A stretch of 64,000 bases of DNA from Basidiobolus meristosporus CBS 931.73 (taxonomy: Eukaryota > Basidiobolomycota > Basidiobolomycetes > Basidiobolales > Basidiobolaceae), in assembly GCA_002104905.1 (NCBI GenBank), contig MCFE01000390.1:18834-82833 (forward strand). Direction: 5' to 3'. The first letter of the stretch is position 1. Each line of letters opens with the position of its first letter. Both the position numbers and the translations under genes were made by a program. This document shows, one piece after another, positions 32,298-44,700 of this stretch. Below the pieces are notes generated by a model. The model searched no databases, was not told where the DNA came from, and worked only from the letters and a program-made list of their open reading frames with translations.

Positions 32298-32646
32298 TGT
32301 TGTAAGAGTCTTGGAGATATTGGAAGTGATTTGGAGAACAAGTAGATTATGTGGTTTTCACTTAATGATTTATTGAATGTAAAAGCAGTATTTATACTTT
32401 TACATGGTCTTGGCATTACAAACACGTAGAATAGGTTAAGGAAGGTCCCAAGAACATGTGGGCAAAGTTTGGGGCTGTTTGGACAACTTTGAGAATTTTC
32501 ATGTTCTGGGTACCTGGTATTTTGATGAAAATATTCTAAGTAAATCCCGACAGGAATTTGGTCAGTATTCTCTAGGATTTGAAGGTGGTGATCTAAGTGA
32601 CTAAGTTAGGTGAATATTTAGGTGGAAAATACGAATTTTTACAACA
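32298..32646 (-). repeat. 3' LTR of the intact Copia
   Basis: A 349-bp LTR from TGTTGTAAGAG to TTTTACAACA. By eye it differs from the 5' LTR at roughly twenty positions, including small indels. The reverse polypurine tract CTCCCACTC follows at 32647. Confidence 0.9.
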
Positions 32647-32657
32647 CTCCCACTCAG

Positions 32658-35600
32658 CTAAATGTTCATACTGACTAGTCCTAATTTTGACCTAAGATAT
32701 TCAAACTTGTCTCTAGCTAATGGTTTGGTAAATATGTCTGCAATCATTTCATCTGTAGGACAGTAAACTAAGCTAACTAAGTTATTCTCTATAGCTTCAC
32801 GTATGAAATGATGTCTAATATCTATGTGCTTGGTTCTAGCATGAAAAGTTGGATTTCTACCTAATTGTATACATCCTTGATTATCTTGAAATAAAGTAAT
32901 AGGCGTTTTTTGACATAGGCCTAAATCTGTAAAGAGCTTTCTTAACCACATTGCTTCTTTTGTAGCTTCACAGGCTGCCATATACTCTGCCTCTGTAGTA
33001 GAAAGTGCTACGGTTGGTTGCTTTCTTGAATTCCATGATATGGCTCCTTTACAGTAAAGAAAGGTGTATCCTGTGGTGGATCTTCTGTCTTCTAAATTTC
33101 GTCCCCAATCAGCATCAGAGTATCCCACAAGATCCTGTTCTGAATCCTTATAAGTGTATCTTAAGCAGATATCAGCAGTTCCTTTTAGGTATCTAAAAAT
33201 CCGCTTAACTGCTGCAATATGATCAGATCCATAATTCTGATTGTGTTGGCTGACAACTCCCACTGAATATGAGATATCTGGACGTGTTCCAAGCATGATA
33301 TACATCAGACTGCCAACCATAGATTGATAAGGAAAGTCAGGGCTTTCAGATGGCACCAAGCTCTCTTGATTTGGTTGAGTTTTGACCAAGTTAAGGTTTG
33401 TCTCCATTGGGGTAGCTGCCGGTTTACAGTCTTCCATTTGGTACTTCTTTAGTATATCTTGAATATACTTGGATTGACTTAGGGTAATAGTCTGGGTACT
33501 TCTGTCTATGGAGAACTTAATCCCTAAGTAGTAACTAAGTTCTCCTAGATCGGACATCTTGAACTCCTTAGATAGGCTGGATTTAGTCTCTTCCAATGTT
33601 TCTAGGTTATTGGCGGCTATAATAAGATCATCCACATATAGAGCTAATAGAACTGGATTTGCTCTATCTGGCTTATAGTATATACTATAGTCAGCATTAC
33701 TCCTTTTGAAACTCAAAGATTCCAAGTAAGAATCTATCTTGCAATTCCAGGCTCTCGGTGATTGTTTGAGACCATATAGTGACTTTTTAAGCTTGCAGAC
33801 CAAATGGGGGTTATCTTGGTCAACAAACCCATCAGGCTGGTCTATATACACGTCCTCATCAAGTTCTCCATTCAAAAATGCAGTTTTTACATCCATTTGA
33901 TGAATAAAAAACTTATATTTGGCTGCAATAGCCAATATTAATCTGATGGAATTAAACTTGGCTACCGGTGCAAAGGTCTCAGTAAAGTCAAGTCCTTTTG
34001 TTTGAGAGTATCCTTTGGCTACAAGTCTTGCTTTGTATCTTTCAATTGTACCATCAGCCTTGTATTTTGTCTTGAAGACCCATCTGCATCCAATTGATTT
34101 TTGGTTGATTGGTAATTTGACTAAGTCCAAAGTTTGATTTTCCATCAGTGCCTGATATTCCTCAGTCATTGCAGATCTCCAAAACTTTGTCTGAGGGCTA
34201 TTTAGGGCCTCTTTTACAGTCTGGGGTTCATCAACATGGACTGAATAGGCATAGGCTAAGTTTGTACCCTCATTGATATAGTAATTTGGGCTATTTCTTG
34301 TCCAATTGGATCTCCGGGCATTTGATACTGGAATGATCACTTCTGGGATATTCCTGGGCACTGATTCTGGCTGAACCACGGTTGTAGAGTCCTCTGGAGT
34401 GAAAAAATTATCATTGTTTTGCTCTGATTCAATCCTGACAATTGGTGGACTTGAGATCAAATTTTTGTCATCATCTGATGTCATTTTTTGTGAAAATTTT
34501 GAATTTTCATCAAACAACACATCCCTGGACTTGATCAGCTTCTTTGCTTCGGTATTGTAGAGTCTGTATGCCTTACTCTCATTGCGGTAGCCCAAAAATA
34601 TGCATTTTACACTTTTTGGCTCAAATTTTGACTGATTTCCGGCCAGTTTTTTGGCATATGCTGTACACCCAAATATTCTTAGATGTTCTGCACTTGGTCT
34701 GTATCCATACCATGCTTCAAATGGAGTAGAATCACGAAGTATTCTGTTATAACTCCTATTTTTAAGATATACAGCAGTGGCAACTGATTCCGCCCAAAAA
34801 TCATAGGATAATTTTTGATCATGGATCATAGATCTTGCCATATCAATTATTGATCTGTTAGCTTGTTCTGCTACTCCACTTTGCTGTGGGGAGTATGGTA
34901 CAGTAGTCTCTTGCTTTATCCCATGAATTTTGCAGAAGTGGATGAAGAGTTTTGAGGTATATTCTCCACCATTGTCAGAGCGTATTTTCTTGATTTTTTC
35001 ACCAGTTTCTCTCTCCACCATGGCTTTAAACTCCCTGAGCTTAGACAGAGCTTCTTCCTTTCTCTCCATGAAGTAGACCCATGTGTATCTTGTATAATCA
35101 TCAATAAAAGTGATTAAATACTTCATCCCGCCTGAGGATAAATTTTGCATAGGTCCACACAGATCTGAGTGAATTAGATCTAATTTTTTCTTAGTTTTGA
35201 TTAACCCAGAGCTCTTGAACGGTTGTCTGGCTTGTTTCCCATATATGCAGGCTTCACAGTGCTCCAAAATAGCTGGGGGATCAATTTTCACTCCAGAAAT
35301 TAGCTGATCTTTGATCATTTTACGCAAATAATCAAAATTGATGTGTCCAAATCTCCTGTGCCAAAGCATTGGTGTTTCTTCATTTAAGTTACTTATATTG
35401 GCTTCCAGATATGATGGAATATAAGTCAACTTGTATAGATTCTGATCTCTGATGCCCAAAGCAATATGAGCACCATTTTGATCAGTGATCCTGCATCCAG
35501 AATTGTTAAAACTGAAACTGAGTCCTTCTGCTGTGGCCTTGCTTACAGAGAGTAGGTTCTTGGCTATTTCTGGTACATAGAGTACTTCTTTAAAGGTCAG

Positions 35601-36629
35601 TGTATGGCTTCCTTCACTGCTTCTAAGGTTTACTTGGATAGTTCCTTCTCCCACTGCATCAAATGTTCTATCGTCACCCATGAAAACCTTCTTAATTGGA
35701 ATTTCTTGATATTGGGTAAAAAGTTCTTTTTGGTGTGTAAAGTGTTGAGAAGCTCCAGAGTCAATATACCACGTTGGAGAATCCTTGTTTGTGGTCATAT
35801 TTAGTGCAGATATGAATAGTCTATCTTCAGTTGTTGCAGCATTTCCATATTCAGGCTTCTTTTGCTGATAATCTCTCTTTTTGAGACACCGGTCTGATGT
35901 GTGTCCTTTCCTTTTGCAGTAGTTGCAAAATAGGTTGCTGTTGCCTTTGTAGGGTCTTGGGTACCTTCTTTGTTGGTTATCATTGCTTATTAAAGCATTT
36001 TCTTCTTCCTTCTTATTGGCGCTTGATTTTCTTAATTCTTCATCCAGGAGCCTTCCATATACGTAATTTAAGGTCAAATCTTCAGTTCTGGACTCTAGGG
36101 CTGATACAAGGCCCTGAAAATCGTCTGTCAGGCTATTCAGGATGGTAACTATCACATCCTCATCAGTAGTTGGTACGCCCACAGATTCTATCTCATCTAC
36201 CAGCAGGGTAATTCTGTTAATTAGATTTTTCATTTCTTCTCCTGGCAGCATCTTTGTAGTAAAGAATTTTCTTCTCAGATACATTTTCTTGGCAGCTGAA
36301 CATGACTGGTAGGTGTCTTCCAATGCTTTCCAGGCATTCTTTGCCATTTTTGCTCTTGAGCATTGAATTAGCAATTTGTCCTTGACATTAAGGCAAATGC
36401 AGTTAAAGGCACTTTGTTCTTTCTTCTGGTACTTTAAGGCTTCCTCTCCCACGTTTTTAGGAGGGCATTCTTCTCCCATGACAATATCCCAAAGGCCTCT
36501 TTCTTGTAGCAGCATCTTCATCTTCACCTTCCACACTTGGTAGTTAGATCCATCCAACTTTTCAGCAGAGGGAAAAATTCCAGTAATAGCAGTAGTAGAC
36601 ATTGCAGAGAGTGACAGCTCGGGGCTCAT
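32658..36629 (-). CDS. Ty1/Copia gag-pol polyprotein, unbroken (1323 aa)
   Basis: A single frame encodes all Copia functions in the usual order. Gag has [20 protein letters not shown] near residue 25. The zinc knuckle [14 protein letters not shown] lies at about 235-248 and the protease DSGAS at about 290-294. The integrase zinc site is His424, His429, Cys458 and Cys461; the core catalytic residues are Asp489, Asp552 and Glu588. RT has [11 protein letters not shown]. RNase H includes [13 protein letters not shown] and ends near TKPLARDKF. The frame is open a further 44 codons upstream into the LTR, but the LTR TATA box lies inside that part, so I start at the ATG at 36627-36629. A second Met, nine codons on, is an alternative. 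It would copy and integrate the element. Confidence 0.92.
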   Translation of the reverse strand: MSPELSLSAMSTTAITGIFPSAEKLDGSNYQVWKVKMKMLLQERGLWDIVMGEECPPKNVGEEALKYQKKEQSAFNCICLNVKDKLLIQCSRAKMAKNAWKALEDTYQSCSAAKKMYLRRKFFTTKMLPGEEMKNLINRITLLVDEIESVGVPTTDEDVIVTILNSLTDDFQGLVSALESRTEDLTLNYVYGRLLDEELRKSSANKKEEENALISNDNQQRRYPRPYKGNSNLFCNYCKRKGHTSDRCLKKRDYQQKKPEYGNAATTEDRLFISALNMTTNKDSPTWYIDSGASQHFTHQKELFTQYQEIPIKKVFMGDDRTFDAVGEGTIQVNLRSSEGSHTLTFKEVLYVPEIAKNLLSVSKATAEGLSFSFNNSGCRITDQNGAHIALGIRDQNLYKLTYIPSYLEANISNLNEETPMLWHRRFGHINFDYLRKMIKDQLISGVKIDPPAILEHCEACIYGKQARQPFKSSGLIKTKKKLDLIHSDLCGPMQNLSSGGMKYLITFIDDYTRYTWVYFMERKEEALSKLREFKAMVERETGEKIKKIRSDNGGEYTSKLFIHFCKIHGIKQETTVPYSPQQSGVAEQANRSIIDMARSMIHDQKLSYDFWAESVATAVYLKNRSYNRILRDSTPFEAWYGYRPSAEHLRIFGCTAYAKKLAGNQSKFEPKSVKCIFLGYRNESKAYRLYNTEAKKLIKSRDVLFDENSKFSQKMTSDDDKNLISSPPIVRIESEQNNDNFFTPEDSTTVVQPESVPRNIPEVIIPVSNARRSNWTRNSPNYYINEGTNLAYAYSVHVDEPQTVKEALNSPQTKFWRSAMTEEYQALMENQTLDLVKLPINQKSIGCRWVFKTKYKADGTIERYKARLVAKGYSQTKGLDFTETFAPVAKFNSIRLILAIAAKYKFFIHQMDVKTAFLNGELDEDVYIDQPDGFVDQDNPHLVCKLKKSLYGLKQSPRAWNCKIDSYLESLSFKRSNADYSIYYKPDRANPVLLALYVDDLIIAANNLETLEETKSSLSKEFKMSDLGELSYYLGIKFSIDRSTQTITLSQSKYIQDILKKYQMEDCKPAATPMETNLNLVKTQPNQESLVPSESPDFPYQSMVGSLMYIMLGTRPDISYSVGVVSQHNQNYGSDHIAAVKRIFRYLKGTADICLRYTYKDSEQDLVGYSDADWGRNLEDRRSTTGYTFLYCKGAISWNSRKQPTVALSTTEAEYMAACEATKEAMWLRKLFTDLGLCQKTPITLFQDNQGCIQLGRNPTFHARTKHIDIRHHFIREAIENNLVSLVYCPTDEMIADIFTKPLARDKFEYLRSKLGLVSMNI

Positions 36630-36633
36630 AACC
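36617..36633 (-). other. Copia primer-binding site (half-tRNA type)
   Basis: Directly inside the 5' LTR the minus strand reads GGTTATGAGCCCCGAGC. Its first 12 bases are complementary to GGGCTCATAACC, the anticodon arm of fungal initiator tRNA-Met. This is the internal half-tRNA priming known from Drosophila copia and yeast Ty5, rather than priming from a CCA end. Confidence 0.8.
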
Positions 36634-36981
36634 TGTTGTAAGAGTCTTGGAGATATTGGAAGTGATTGGGAGAACAAGTAGATTATGTGGTTTTCACTTA
36701 ATGATTTATTGAATGTAAAAGTAGTATTTATACTTTTACATGGTCTTGGCATTACAAACACGTAGAATAGGTTAAGGAAGGTCCCAAGAGCATGTGTGCA
36801 AAGTTTGGGGCTGTTTGGACAACTTTGAGAATTTTCATGTTCTGGGTACCTGGTATTTTGGTGAAAATATTCTAAGTAAATCCCAACAAGGAATTTGGTC
36901 AGTATTCTCTAGGATTTGTAGGTAATCATCCAAGTGACTAAGTTGGGTAAATATCTTGGTGGAATTACAAATTTTGCAACA
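36634..36981 (-). repeat. 5' LTR of the intact Copia
   Basis: A 348-bp LTR from TGTTGTAAGAG to TTTTGCAACA. It holds the promoter. A TATA box (TATAAATAC on the minus strand) sits between two perfect 10-bp inverted arms at 36714-36740. Confidence 0.9.
36714..36740 (-). promoter_or_regulatory. Copia LTR TATA box within an inverted repeat
   Basis: The arms TGTAAAAGTA and TACTTTTACA flank a 7-base centre. Read on the minus strand, the centre and arm make TATAAATAC. Similar, less perfect versions are found in the LTRs near 19262, 23580, 28240 and 32374. Confidence 0.6.
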
Positions 36982-37930
36982 AATCTGATGTGCAATGATT
37001 TTCCAATGGCTTTACATGGTATCATGATGGCACCAATATCTCTTGGTCATGAGATGTCAATTTTGCAACAGCATTTGACCAGATCACTGCAGTTACTTTA
37101 ACAGGGACACTATTCATCTGGCCACTTGATATTCCTATTTTAGCACAAACTTGCCCTTATCAGCTTGCACAAACCAAGTTGGGTAGATCTATGACACCTT
37201 CTGGCTCCACTTGGTCCTCTAAATGTGGCCAGTATGGTGATAGCTGATAAGAAGAAGGCTTAGCCATTAATGGCTGGCCAGTCTTGCCTCACAATAGGTT
37301 GCTGCTTGGGTCAAGCAAAATCTCAGTAGGTGGTAAGGCAACAGCTGTGGAAAAATGCTGGGAATATCTGGTGGAGCTAAGTAAGCCCAATAATATATTT
37401 GCTGGTCAATAATGTGATATATTGTTTAGAGCAGTGGTGTAAAGCCACCAATATCAGTGATGGGAGCTTTGAGGATCTACTATTACTGCTTACCAAAAGC
37501 ATTCCAGTGAGATGGGGTCATAGTGCCATCCACCAACAGATATGTTTGTTCCTACATTTTCTACTCTCCCGCTTTAGGTTACCTATAGATTAGTACTATT
37601 CTTGTTATCTTAGTTGATTTGTTTTATCCCAAAAGCCAGCCAACTATCTTACCTGTACCTGCAGATTTCGTTACCAGTACCCACAGGATAGTGTCAGGTT
37701 CTGTCTCTATTGAAGGAAATCTGATGCCACATGGCCAAGACTAAAGAAAATGGAGGTGTATGCCTCACATTATTACCAGATTTCAATAAGGATGTTTGTT
37801 GGCAGGTCCCACTTAGGTGATGAAGGCCATTGTGGAAGAAAGATACACCACCAATGAAGATGGAACAATAGCTTGTCCATCCTTGGTGAGCAATTTATGG
37901 ATTGTTTTTGCCAGAGTGAATGGCAATTCG
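36982..37930. other. Repeat debris at the edge of the gene island
   Basis: No gene was recognised. About 37510-37700 resembles a badly decayed start of LTR family C (GTGCCATCCACCAACAGATATG compared with the LTR start, then a block ending in CAGCCAACTATC). Base composition changes from AT-rich to GC-richer near 37930. Confidence 0.45.
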
Positions 37931-40560
37931 GAGTTCTCATTGCACACCGACCCTCACCAACCCGCCGAGTCTTCTTACCATGGAGATTTTGTAGGGTGTG
38001 ATCTGGAAGAACAGTTGTCCAACTCTACATCATCCACTTGCTAAACGGTTCGAAGCGCTGCCTCGTGTCAGCTGATGAAAGGATGGATTGTACCGCGGTT
38101 ATACCACCAGCTCTGCCTGGTCTACCCATCCGCATCCTTACCAAATCCTTCCAGGCCTCACCATGAGGGCCATCATTAATTAAATGCATTTACCAACATG
38201 TGTCAGGTCAGACAGAAAACCCGGATCCCTGCCTAATGCTTCCGTGACGAATGCCGAATCGCAGGTCGTCCAGGGAGCCCAGATGAGTGTTGAACGGATC
38301 GTACACCCATTAGCAGCTAGGCTGCATGATGGGCATCATCACCCAGGGGGAGGAATGCATCATGAGCTATATTGGTGAACCATTACAGCATGCCGCTGAT
38401 GAGCAGCGTGGAGACGATTTCGAGATGACTGGCGCTGTAGATGATGGTTGGACACCATATAGGGTGGGAACATGTGTGGGCCCATGACTGATACGATCCG
38501 GCACACTGGCCACTGACCACTGACCATTGAACCGCCAGACTGATATCATCTAGTGATATTCCATGATGTAACCTCGGATCAGGATTCGAGTCCAGCCAGT
38601 CCGAATGAATTGGTTTTCCAGGGGAATCTTGTTTGTTATATCGTAATACAGAATAGGGCCAGACGCTCCAACCCCTCTGAACGGGCCAAGGCAGACCCTC
38701 GCGTGGACGCGCGGTGGTTCTTGGGCCGCGAGTACCGTCCGAACCCACGAGGCCAGTACGATGCCCGACGACCCCGATGGTCACCAGGCTTGGTCGCTCC
38801 GACGGATCACGATTCAGCATCGGGATCCTTTTGGGCTGCTCTCGGACAGGCACTTGGAGAGACAGCAGGCCCATCCGCATGGATGCTTGATAAAGCCGTT
38901 TCCCCTTCACCCTCGTCATATGTGGTAAACTTACGAGGGCGGCCAGGGATGGATGCGATCCCAGCTCGGGTTCTGTATATGGCTGAATGGTTCTGAAACG
39001 GCGAGCCAGCTTCGCCTCATCCTTTGTAATTCCTCCCCAACACGGCCATTCTGCAACAAGGTCAGCCTAGCTCGCAATGCTGTGCCGCACTGGTTACCAT
39101 TTGCTGATCCAACTCATCGAAGCTTTATTTAGCCCGTTCACCGCATTTGGGAGATGACGTGACCTGGCCAAATCCGGCCGAGTCAGTTCATCTGCAATCA
39201 CCGGCCATCGGCCAATGGCCAAACTATCTGATCCAAACAATGGGCGAACCTCAGTGGGATCTAGATGGAATGCACTAAAACCACCTGCATACATTAGGAT
39301 CGCCAACCATCACAAGTCCACCACTCCTCTTCAGATCGGGTGCCATCACGGATTCACCATATGCTCGCTGGTGGGTCAAGCTGGGTGTTGGTTGTCTGTC
39401 GATGGGCTCGCCTAACACGATGGCTAGTGGTTGATTTGGATCGTTCCAATGGCTGGTCCCGATGTGTGTCGCCAGGGCGGACCATGTGATTAATAGTGCG
39501 CTACTTGACCGCACAAGACGCGCACACTGGGATCGCAACGACGTAGCGTTGAGCAGAAATGGCCCAAGTATCTTACATGATATACAAGCTCAGAAGGCGA
39601 TTTCCAAGGTCCAGGATTGGTCCACCACATGGCTTAACAAACCAAGCTTCAGGTGGATTCTGGCGTTGGCCTTGGCTCGAAGAGGTTACGCTTGGTGGCG
39701 AGAGGGGCAGGGGGAAGCTGAAACCAGTCCAACAACCTTTTGAGAGGCCTGGGGCATGCGATCAAATCGTCGCGGGGCCATTGGATAGCTTGGTGTTTCA
39801 TGGACATGAGGTGAGACCTTCAGAATCCCACTGCACAATGATGCGGATTGATGAAAGCAGAGATTTTTTAGTTAGTTTCATGATTGCATCATGCTCACCT
39901 AGCCTAATCCCATCCATGATGAGGTATTCGTCACATAATCGCTCCGTCGGCCTATGGCCTTGCATCACACTCGTTACACGACTGGAGCTACCATTGCCAT
40001 TTCCAAGATCCTTTCCATTTTCATTTCCATTCACATTACCAATGTAAATCTCAATCTCATCTACCGCAAGTGAGACCAGTTAGTAAGCTCCCCCCCCCCT
40101 CGGCTAAATGTGGACCCACATACCAACCTGCCTCGGGATCGGCCAGTACCTTTCCATTGCCCGCAGAGCTTGACTAGTGAGGCTAATGCAGGCAGCTCGA
40201 TGAAGAGTCTTGGTTGGTGTGCCAGCGAACCACTGGGCGAGGCATCCCAAGCTAGTATTCACTTGGCTCCGAGCTCATATAGCTGACTTCACAGGCAGTC
40301 CTAATATGCTGGGACCCCAGCCAATGGGCAGCCAGATCGGGGTTCTTGATATGGATGTCCGTTTAATGTTGACAACTCATGCATAACGCGCTTCCTCAGT
40401 CCCCACCATCAGCTTGAGGTCACTCTAATCGGTGGGTGGCAGCTTGATGGCATTGTGATGTCATTAGGCAACCAGTTGATCACCAAGTTGGCTCTAACTT
40501 TTTCGGGCCATGATGACAGTGCTGATCCCTGCTATGACTGGTGGGTCGCGGAGAGAAAAA
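37930..40560. other. GC-richer region without a recognisable gene
   Basis: Overlapping frames of 60-180 codons exist on both strands, but none resembles a known protein or has consistent coding character. No repeat of the families seen elsewhere was found. An intron-containing gene could be hidden here. Confidence 0.4.
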
Positions 40561-40568
40561 TTTATAAA
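40561..40568 (+). promoter_or_regulatory. TATA box of the arrestin gene
   Basis: TTTATAAA lies 132 bases before the ATG at 40700, a normal fungal spacing for a TATA-driven promoter with a short leader. Confidence 0.5.
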
Positions 40569-40699
40569 GCCCTGGTGGGCCCAACATGTACGGTAGTTTA
40601 AATTTTGCTCTCCACATTCCTATTCCTTAGGGTCGCCGCCAGGCCAGTTGAATCGATTTTTGTAAATTCGTCCTTTTCCACCTCTTCATCACCCACCAG

Positions 40700-41764
40700 A
40701 TGTCAAAAACCCTATTCGAGATTCAAACCCCACACGACACTTTCTGTCACAATCTACACAACTGGCGGGATGGGCTCAACATCAAGGGAAACCTTCTGCT
40801 CTCCCCATCCGCCACCATCTCCTTGAGCCAGATCACCCTTCGGTTCATCGGTCGATTGACCATTAAGCAGGATTTTCAAAAATTCGAGAAGGTGCTGGTG
40901 GAGAAATCCTGGAGTTTCATCCCCGAAGGGGAGACCTCGCACACATTCGGCCCCCAGCCACACTCGTTTGGCTTCCAATTCGAGCTTCCCGGGGATCTTC
41001 CCGAGTCTCTACACACCCCCAATTGTAAGATCGAGTACACATTCTATGCCACGGCCAAAACCTCCCTGTTTCGGTCCAACCTAAAGGCCAGAAAGGTCGT
41101 GACCGTTCGAAAAACCATCGGGCCGATTCTTGGGACTGACTGTAGCACACGACGCGAAGGGGTTCACAAAGACCTGATCGCCTACGACATCGCCATCCCC
41201 GCCTTGGACTTTAGCCACGGGGACTGTTTCCATGTCAACTTCAAATTCCACATGCTGAAAGAGGGGATTCTACCCAAGTTCATCGCGTGCGGGCTGCGAG
41301 AACGAGTGGTGTATAGGATCCCGATGGAGGAATCCTACACGCACAAGATCTCCGAGGAGTCCTGGGTGATGGCCACCATCGAGTCCTACCAGAGCAACGA
41401 GAACGAGAAAACCCTTCTCATGCAGGTTCCTAAGTCCGCGGACAAGGTCCAGTACAGCCATCTATCGGATTACGTAGAGATCTCACACTACCTTTATGGC
41501 CAAATCCAATTCGCCGACGTCAATGTCGAAGTCAGCTTCCCCGTGTTGATCGCGAGACACGAAGCCATCACCCCTGAGTTGCCCCCCGCCTACGAAGACA
41601 CCCATCTCCTCCCACCCCCCTACCAGCCAATCCACGCTAGTCACACCTCCCGGTTCGACCAGTACCAGATCATTCCCAAACCCATCGTAACTGTCGTAAG
41701 CAAATCAGTGAAGCAAGCCAGACGGATGTCTATGAACAATCCGATCTCCATCCTAACCCATTAA
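40700..41764 (+). CDS. Alpha-arrestin (ART-family) with PY motifs
   Basis: A 354-residue, intronless protein. Residues about 5-140 fit the arrestin amino domain (DGLNIKGNLLLSPSATISLS, then SFIPEGETSHTFGPQPHSFG with FQFELPGDLPESL). Residues about 160-290 fit the arrestin carboxyl domain (DCFHVNFKFHMLKEGILP). Two PY motifs follow, PPAY at 295-298 and PPPY at 305-308, which recruit WW domains of Rsp5/NEDD4 ubiquitin ligases. Alpha-arrestins of this kind act as adaptors for ubiquitylation and endocytosis of plasma-membrane transporters. The target here cannot be inferred. A TATA box lies 132 bases upstream. Codon use is GC-rich, unlike the surrounding transposons. It looks functional. Confidence 0.9.
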   Translation: MSKTLFEIQTPHDTFCHNLHNWRDGLNIKGNLLLSPSATISLSQITLRFIGRLTIKQDFQKFEKVLVEKSWSFIPEGETSHTFGPQPHSFGFQFELPGDLPESLHTPNCKIEYTFYATAKTSLFRSNLKARKVVTVRKTIGPILGTDCSTRREGVHKDLIAYDIAIPALDFSHGDCFHVNFKFHMLKEGILPKFIACGLRERVVYRIPMEESYTHKISEESWVMATIESYQSNENEKTLLMQVPKSADKVQYSHLSDYVEISHYLYGQIQFADVNVEVSFPVLIARHEAITPELPPAYEDTHLLPPPYQPIHASHTSRFDQYQIIPKPIVTVVSKSVKQARRMSMNNPISILTH

Positions 41765-44700
41765 CCCGCCGACCCACTCGTATGGCATTAGCCTGGATCA
41801 TTCATCTCACCCCTCCCCGTATTAACCACACCTACATACCATCCTAACTTTAACTTAGCCATTCTATAACCCACCATTCCCCCCGAACTGACCCTAGTTG
41901 GATTATATGTGTATATACTATCGGAGGGCATGATCTATCCATCGATCCCGTATGTATTCCTTGCCCACCTCTCCCGACCACGTTTTCTGTCTTCCATAGC
42001 ATTCAGCATTTTGACTTCCATTGGAACCTGTACCATAGATCTAGTTATCTAAATAACATTAAAAGTAATCGTCCAAACATCACCACGTCAAACGAACGGA
42101 CCGGGTAACCAACTTCTACTTTGGCTCATTTCCAAGCACCCACGCCACTGCAGATGAGCATCATTCGATGCGACCTGGGGCGCGCCAAACCCAACATCGA
42201 TTTCATTGCTCCCCCCCCCCTCCCTCCAATGCTTGGTATGCGGGATGACGAGATGGCGACATAGGTTAGACACCCAGTAGGCCCGATTAGTCAATAGATG
42301 GATCCGATGGGGATCACATGAGGTTGGGTCTCTTCCACCAATCATGCAGGGTTTTGGTGGAATCTGCCGTCTTACGGGAAGGTGGATGTCATCCAACCCA
42401 TGGGCCAATAGGGTCGCCAGATTGGGGATAATTTTGGTGGCACACACACCTGTGTACCTCATGTGTCAGTTGTACGTACGTCAACGGTGTCAGATGGATC
42501 TCCTTCTTGGCATCAATCAATCCCCCAAACAGGTGGTGGCGAATCCTGGAAGGGAGACTGGGAAAGCCCCCATCGGATCCTCTGCCAGTGACTTGGTGGT
42601 AAGTGCGGTTTCCACTTTCGCATTCGTCTTCGTGGCAAGGGGGAGGGTGCGTATCGAGTTCGAACGATCGTGGACCTGGCCAAGAAGTAGCGTGAAATCC
42701 CCGCACCACACCTCACCCATCTCTCCGCTGCAGCACCATTGCCAGAGTCATCGTTGCGTTCAGCGCCCTCCAAAGCGATCCGGGGGTTTCTTAGATGGGT
42801 AGTGGCAGTGGGTTTATCGAGGGAAAGGATCTTCCACTCGGCTAGGAACAAGGATGTGTCGGACACGGTGTGAGTGTCTAGCGTCTAGAACGGGTCATGA
42901 TCAATACCCAGTGCGTCAGTAGGGGGGGGGGGTTCTTGGCAGAGACAACCCTTGTAGGCCAGGACCTGTGATCAGTGGAAAGGATTTTCACCCTACCATA
43001 GGGTGTGTACTCAGCCTCTGCCGGGTCTGTGCCACATCGATGAGCGATCATTTGTTTTGGAGATGGTGTGCTTGGGTGTTGGAATGGCAACCAACTGCCA
43101 TGTGGGTGGATCCGCTGTCAATGACACATGTCCGCAATGGCTCTACTGATGGACCAGGGAGACATCACGAGTAACCGAGGTTTCCAGGCGGTTGGGATGG
43201 ATCAACCAGTGCCATCCCAATCGAGTCGCGGTGAAAATCCCTCAAAGGGTAATCAGCCACCTGAAACTGTCGCTGAGGACCAATCCACCATGAAACCACC
43301 ACTATGGGCACATGCCAATTCCGAGGCTCGCCAAGCGCAGGTTTGGAACTTGGTGGGGTCGTAGGTTGTTTCATCTATGCTTCGTGATCCCCCAACCAGT
43401 TTCTCCGGTTCATCCATTCCGGTCGAATTTCTCCTACAGGCGGATGGAGCGAGTGGCAAGAATCCACAACGGGCAGATACGTTTCTTCGGCCGACACCGC
43501 TCCACAGCTGGCCTGGCAAGACTGGGCCGGTCTTTATGCAGTCTACGGTGAATGCGATTCGCAGTACCGGTGGTAGAAGTAGTGCCATCAGATAAGCCAC
43601 TAGCTTCTATATGGACACATACGGGCCTCGTTTTCATACCATTTGCATAACATCTAGATTGGTAAAAGCATGCTTCGAGAGGACAGCCGATTTTAAAGTT
43701 GGCTCGATAAAAGCATTCAAGTTGATATCATCAGGATAAGTGGGTAGCGGGAACGGTCGAGTTGAGCCTTGGATTGGCAGTAATTTGCAGGGGTGGGAGT
43801 ATTGATGTTTTTGCAAAAAATCGGGATAATCATTGGTAGTGTGCATCATGAATGATCAAGCAGATATCTTTACTCTATAGATTCCAATCGTCCTTTCAAT
43901 TGTCCAAGAAATGGGGAGATATGGAAAGTTGAGGAATCCTCTAAATTGGTTAGAAGACACAATCTTTTCCCTCCCATTCCATCGACTTTTGTAGTATAGC
44001 GCTGCAGCATGTTTGACAAGCTCTACCTAGATTATAAACTTTGATTCCACTTGATTGTGAATTAGAGCAGCTGCTGACTTCCACTAGCTTTAGATAGGGG
44101 ATCATTTGAAATACACCAAATCCCCTAAATTTGGGGCAGGTCAAATGAGATTCATCTACTTATTACTGATATCAATACTTTCAATAGCAAAACCGGGATG
44201 CAAATGAATAGGATGGATCTGCTGCATGTTAAAGGGATACCTCCCAAGGCGTGGTTCAGTGAGCATCTTGAAGCAACACATTTAGAAGCCAAGCAATCTC
44301 CCAGTCCCACCACTCCAATTGATGTTGTGTAAGTAGGTGGATTGGGTGTATTTCCAGAAGCATCAATTTGTTTAGGATTAACACTACGACTCTCTAAGTG
44401 ATGAGCCAGCATGGGGCCATCATTGATCCAGGTAACCGGAAAATATCACGTGAGTAAACTTGTCAAGTTGGGTAGAAACATTCCCTAAGAAAAAATTCAA
44501 CCAAAGACTAGCAGAATACTAAGTTTCTCTGAGTATAGAACCAACAATATCTTAGGTTCTAGCTGTTTCCCAGGCAACGAGGCATATTTTCTAGAAGTAG
44601 ACTGGGATAAAAAGCATTCATACCAAATTTGGTAATAAGCTACTCACTACTTCCACAAAGATTTACAACTAAAAATTTGAAGGAAAAACACCTGCGGAAT

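Noticed and set aside
36630-36761. An extra 44 codons upstream of the Copia polyprotein start.
   Set aside because: They lie in the LTR and overlap its TATA box, so they would not be in the element's mRNA.
38383-38996. Overlapping frames of 147 and 178 codons on opposite strands in the GC-rich island.
   Set aside because: GC-rich sequence gives long chance frames. Neither shows a motif, signal peptide or membrane segment that I recognise.
42205-42930. Homopolymer runs of C (42210) and G (42917).
   Set aside because: Not joined to TTAGGG or to the hairpin tail, so not counted as LINE junctions.
43128-43600. Several 60-115 codon frames on both strands.
   Set aside because: Mutually overlapping with no similarity. 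Treated as chance frames.
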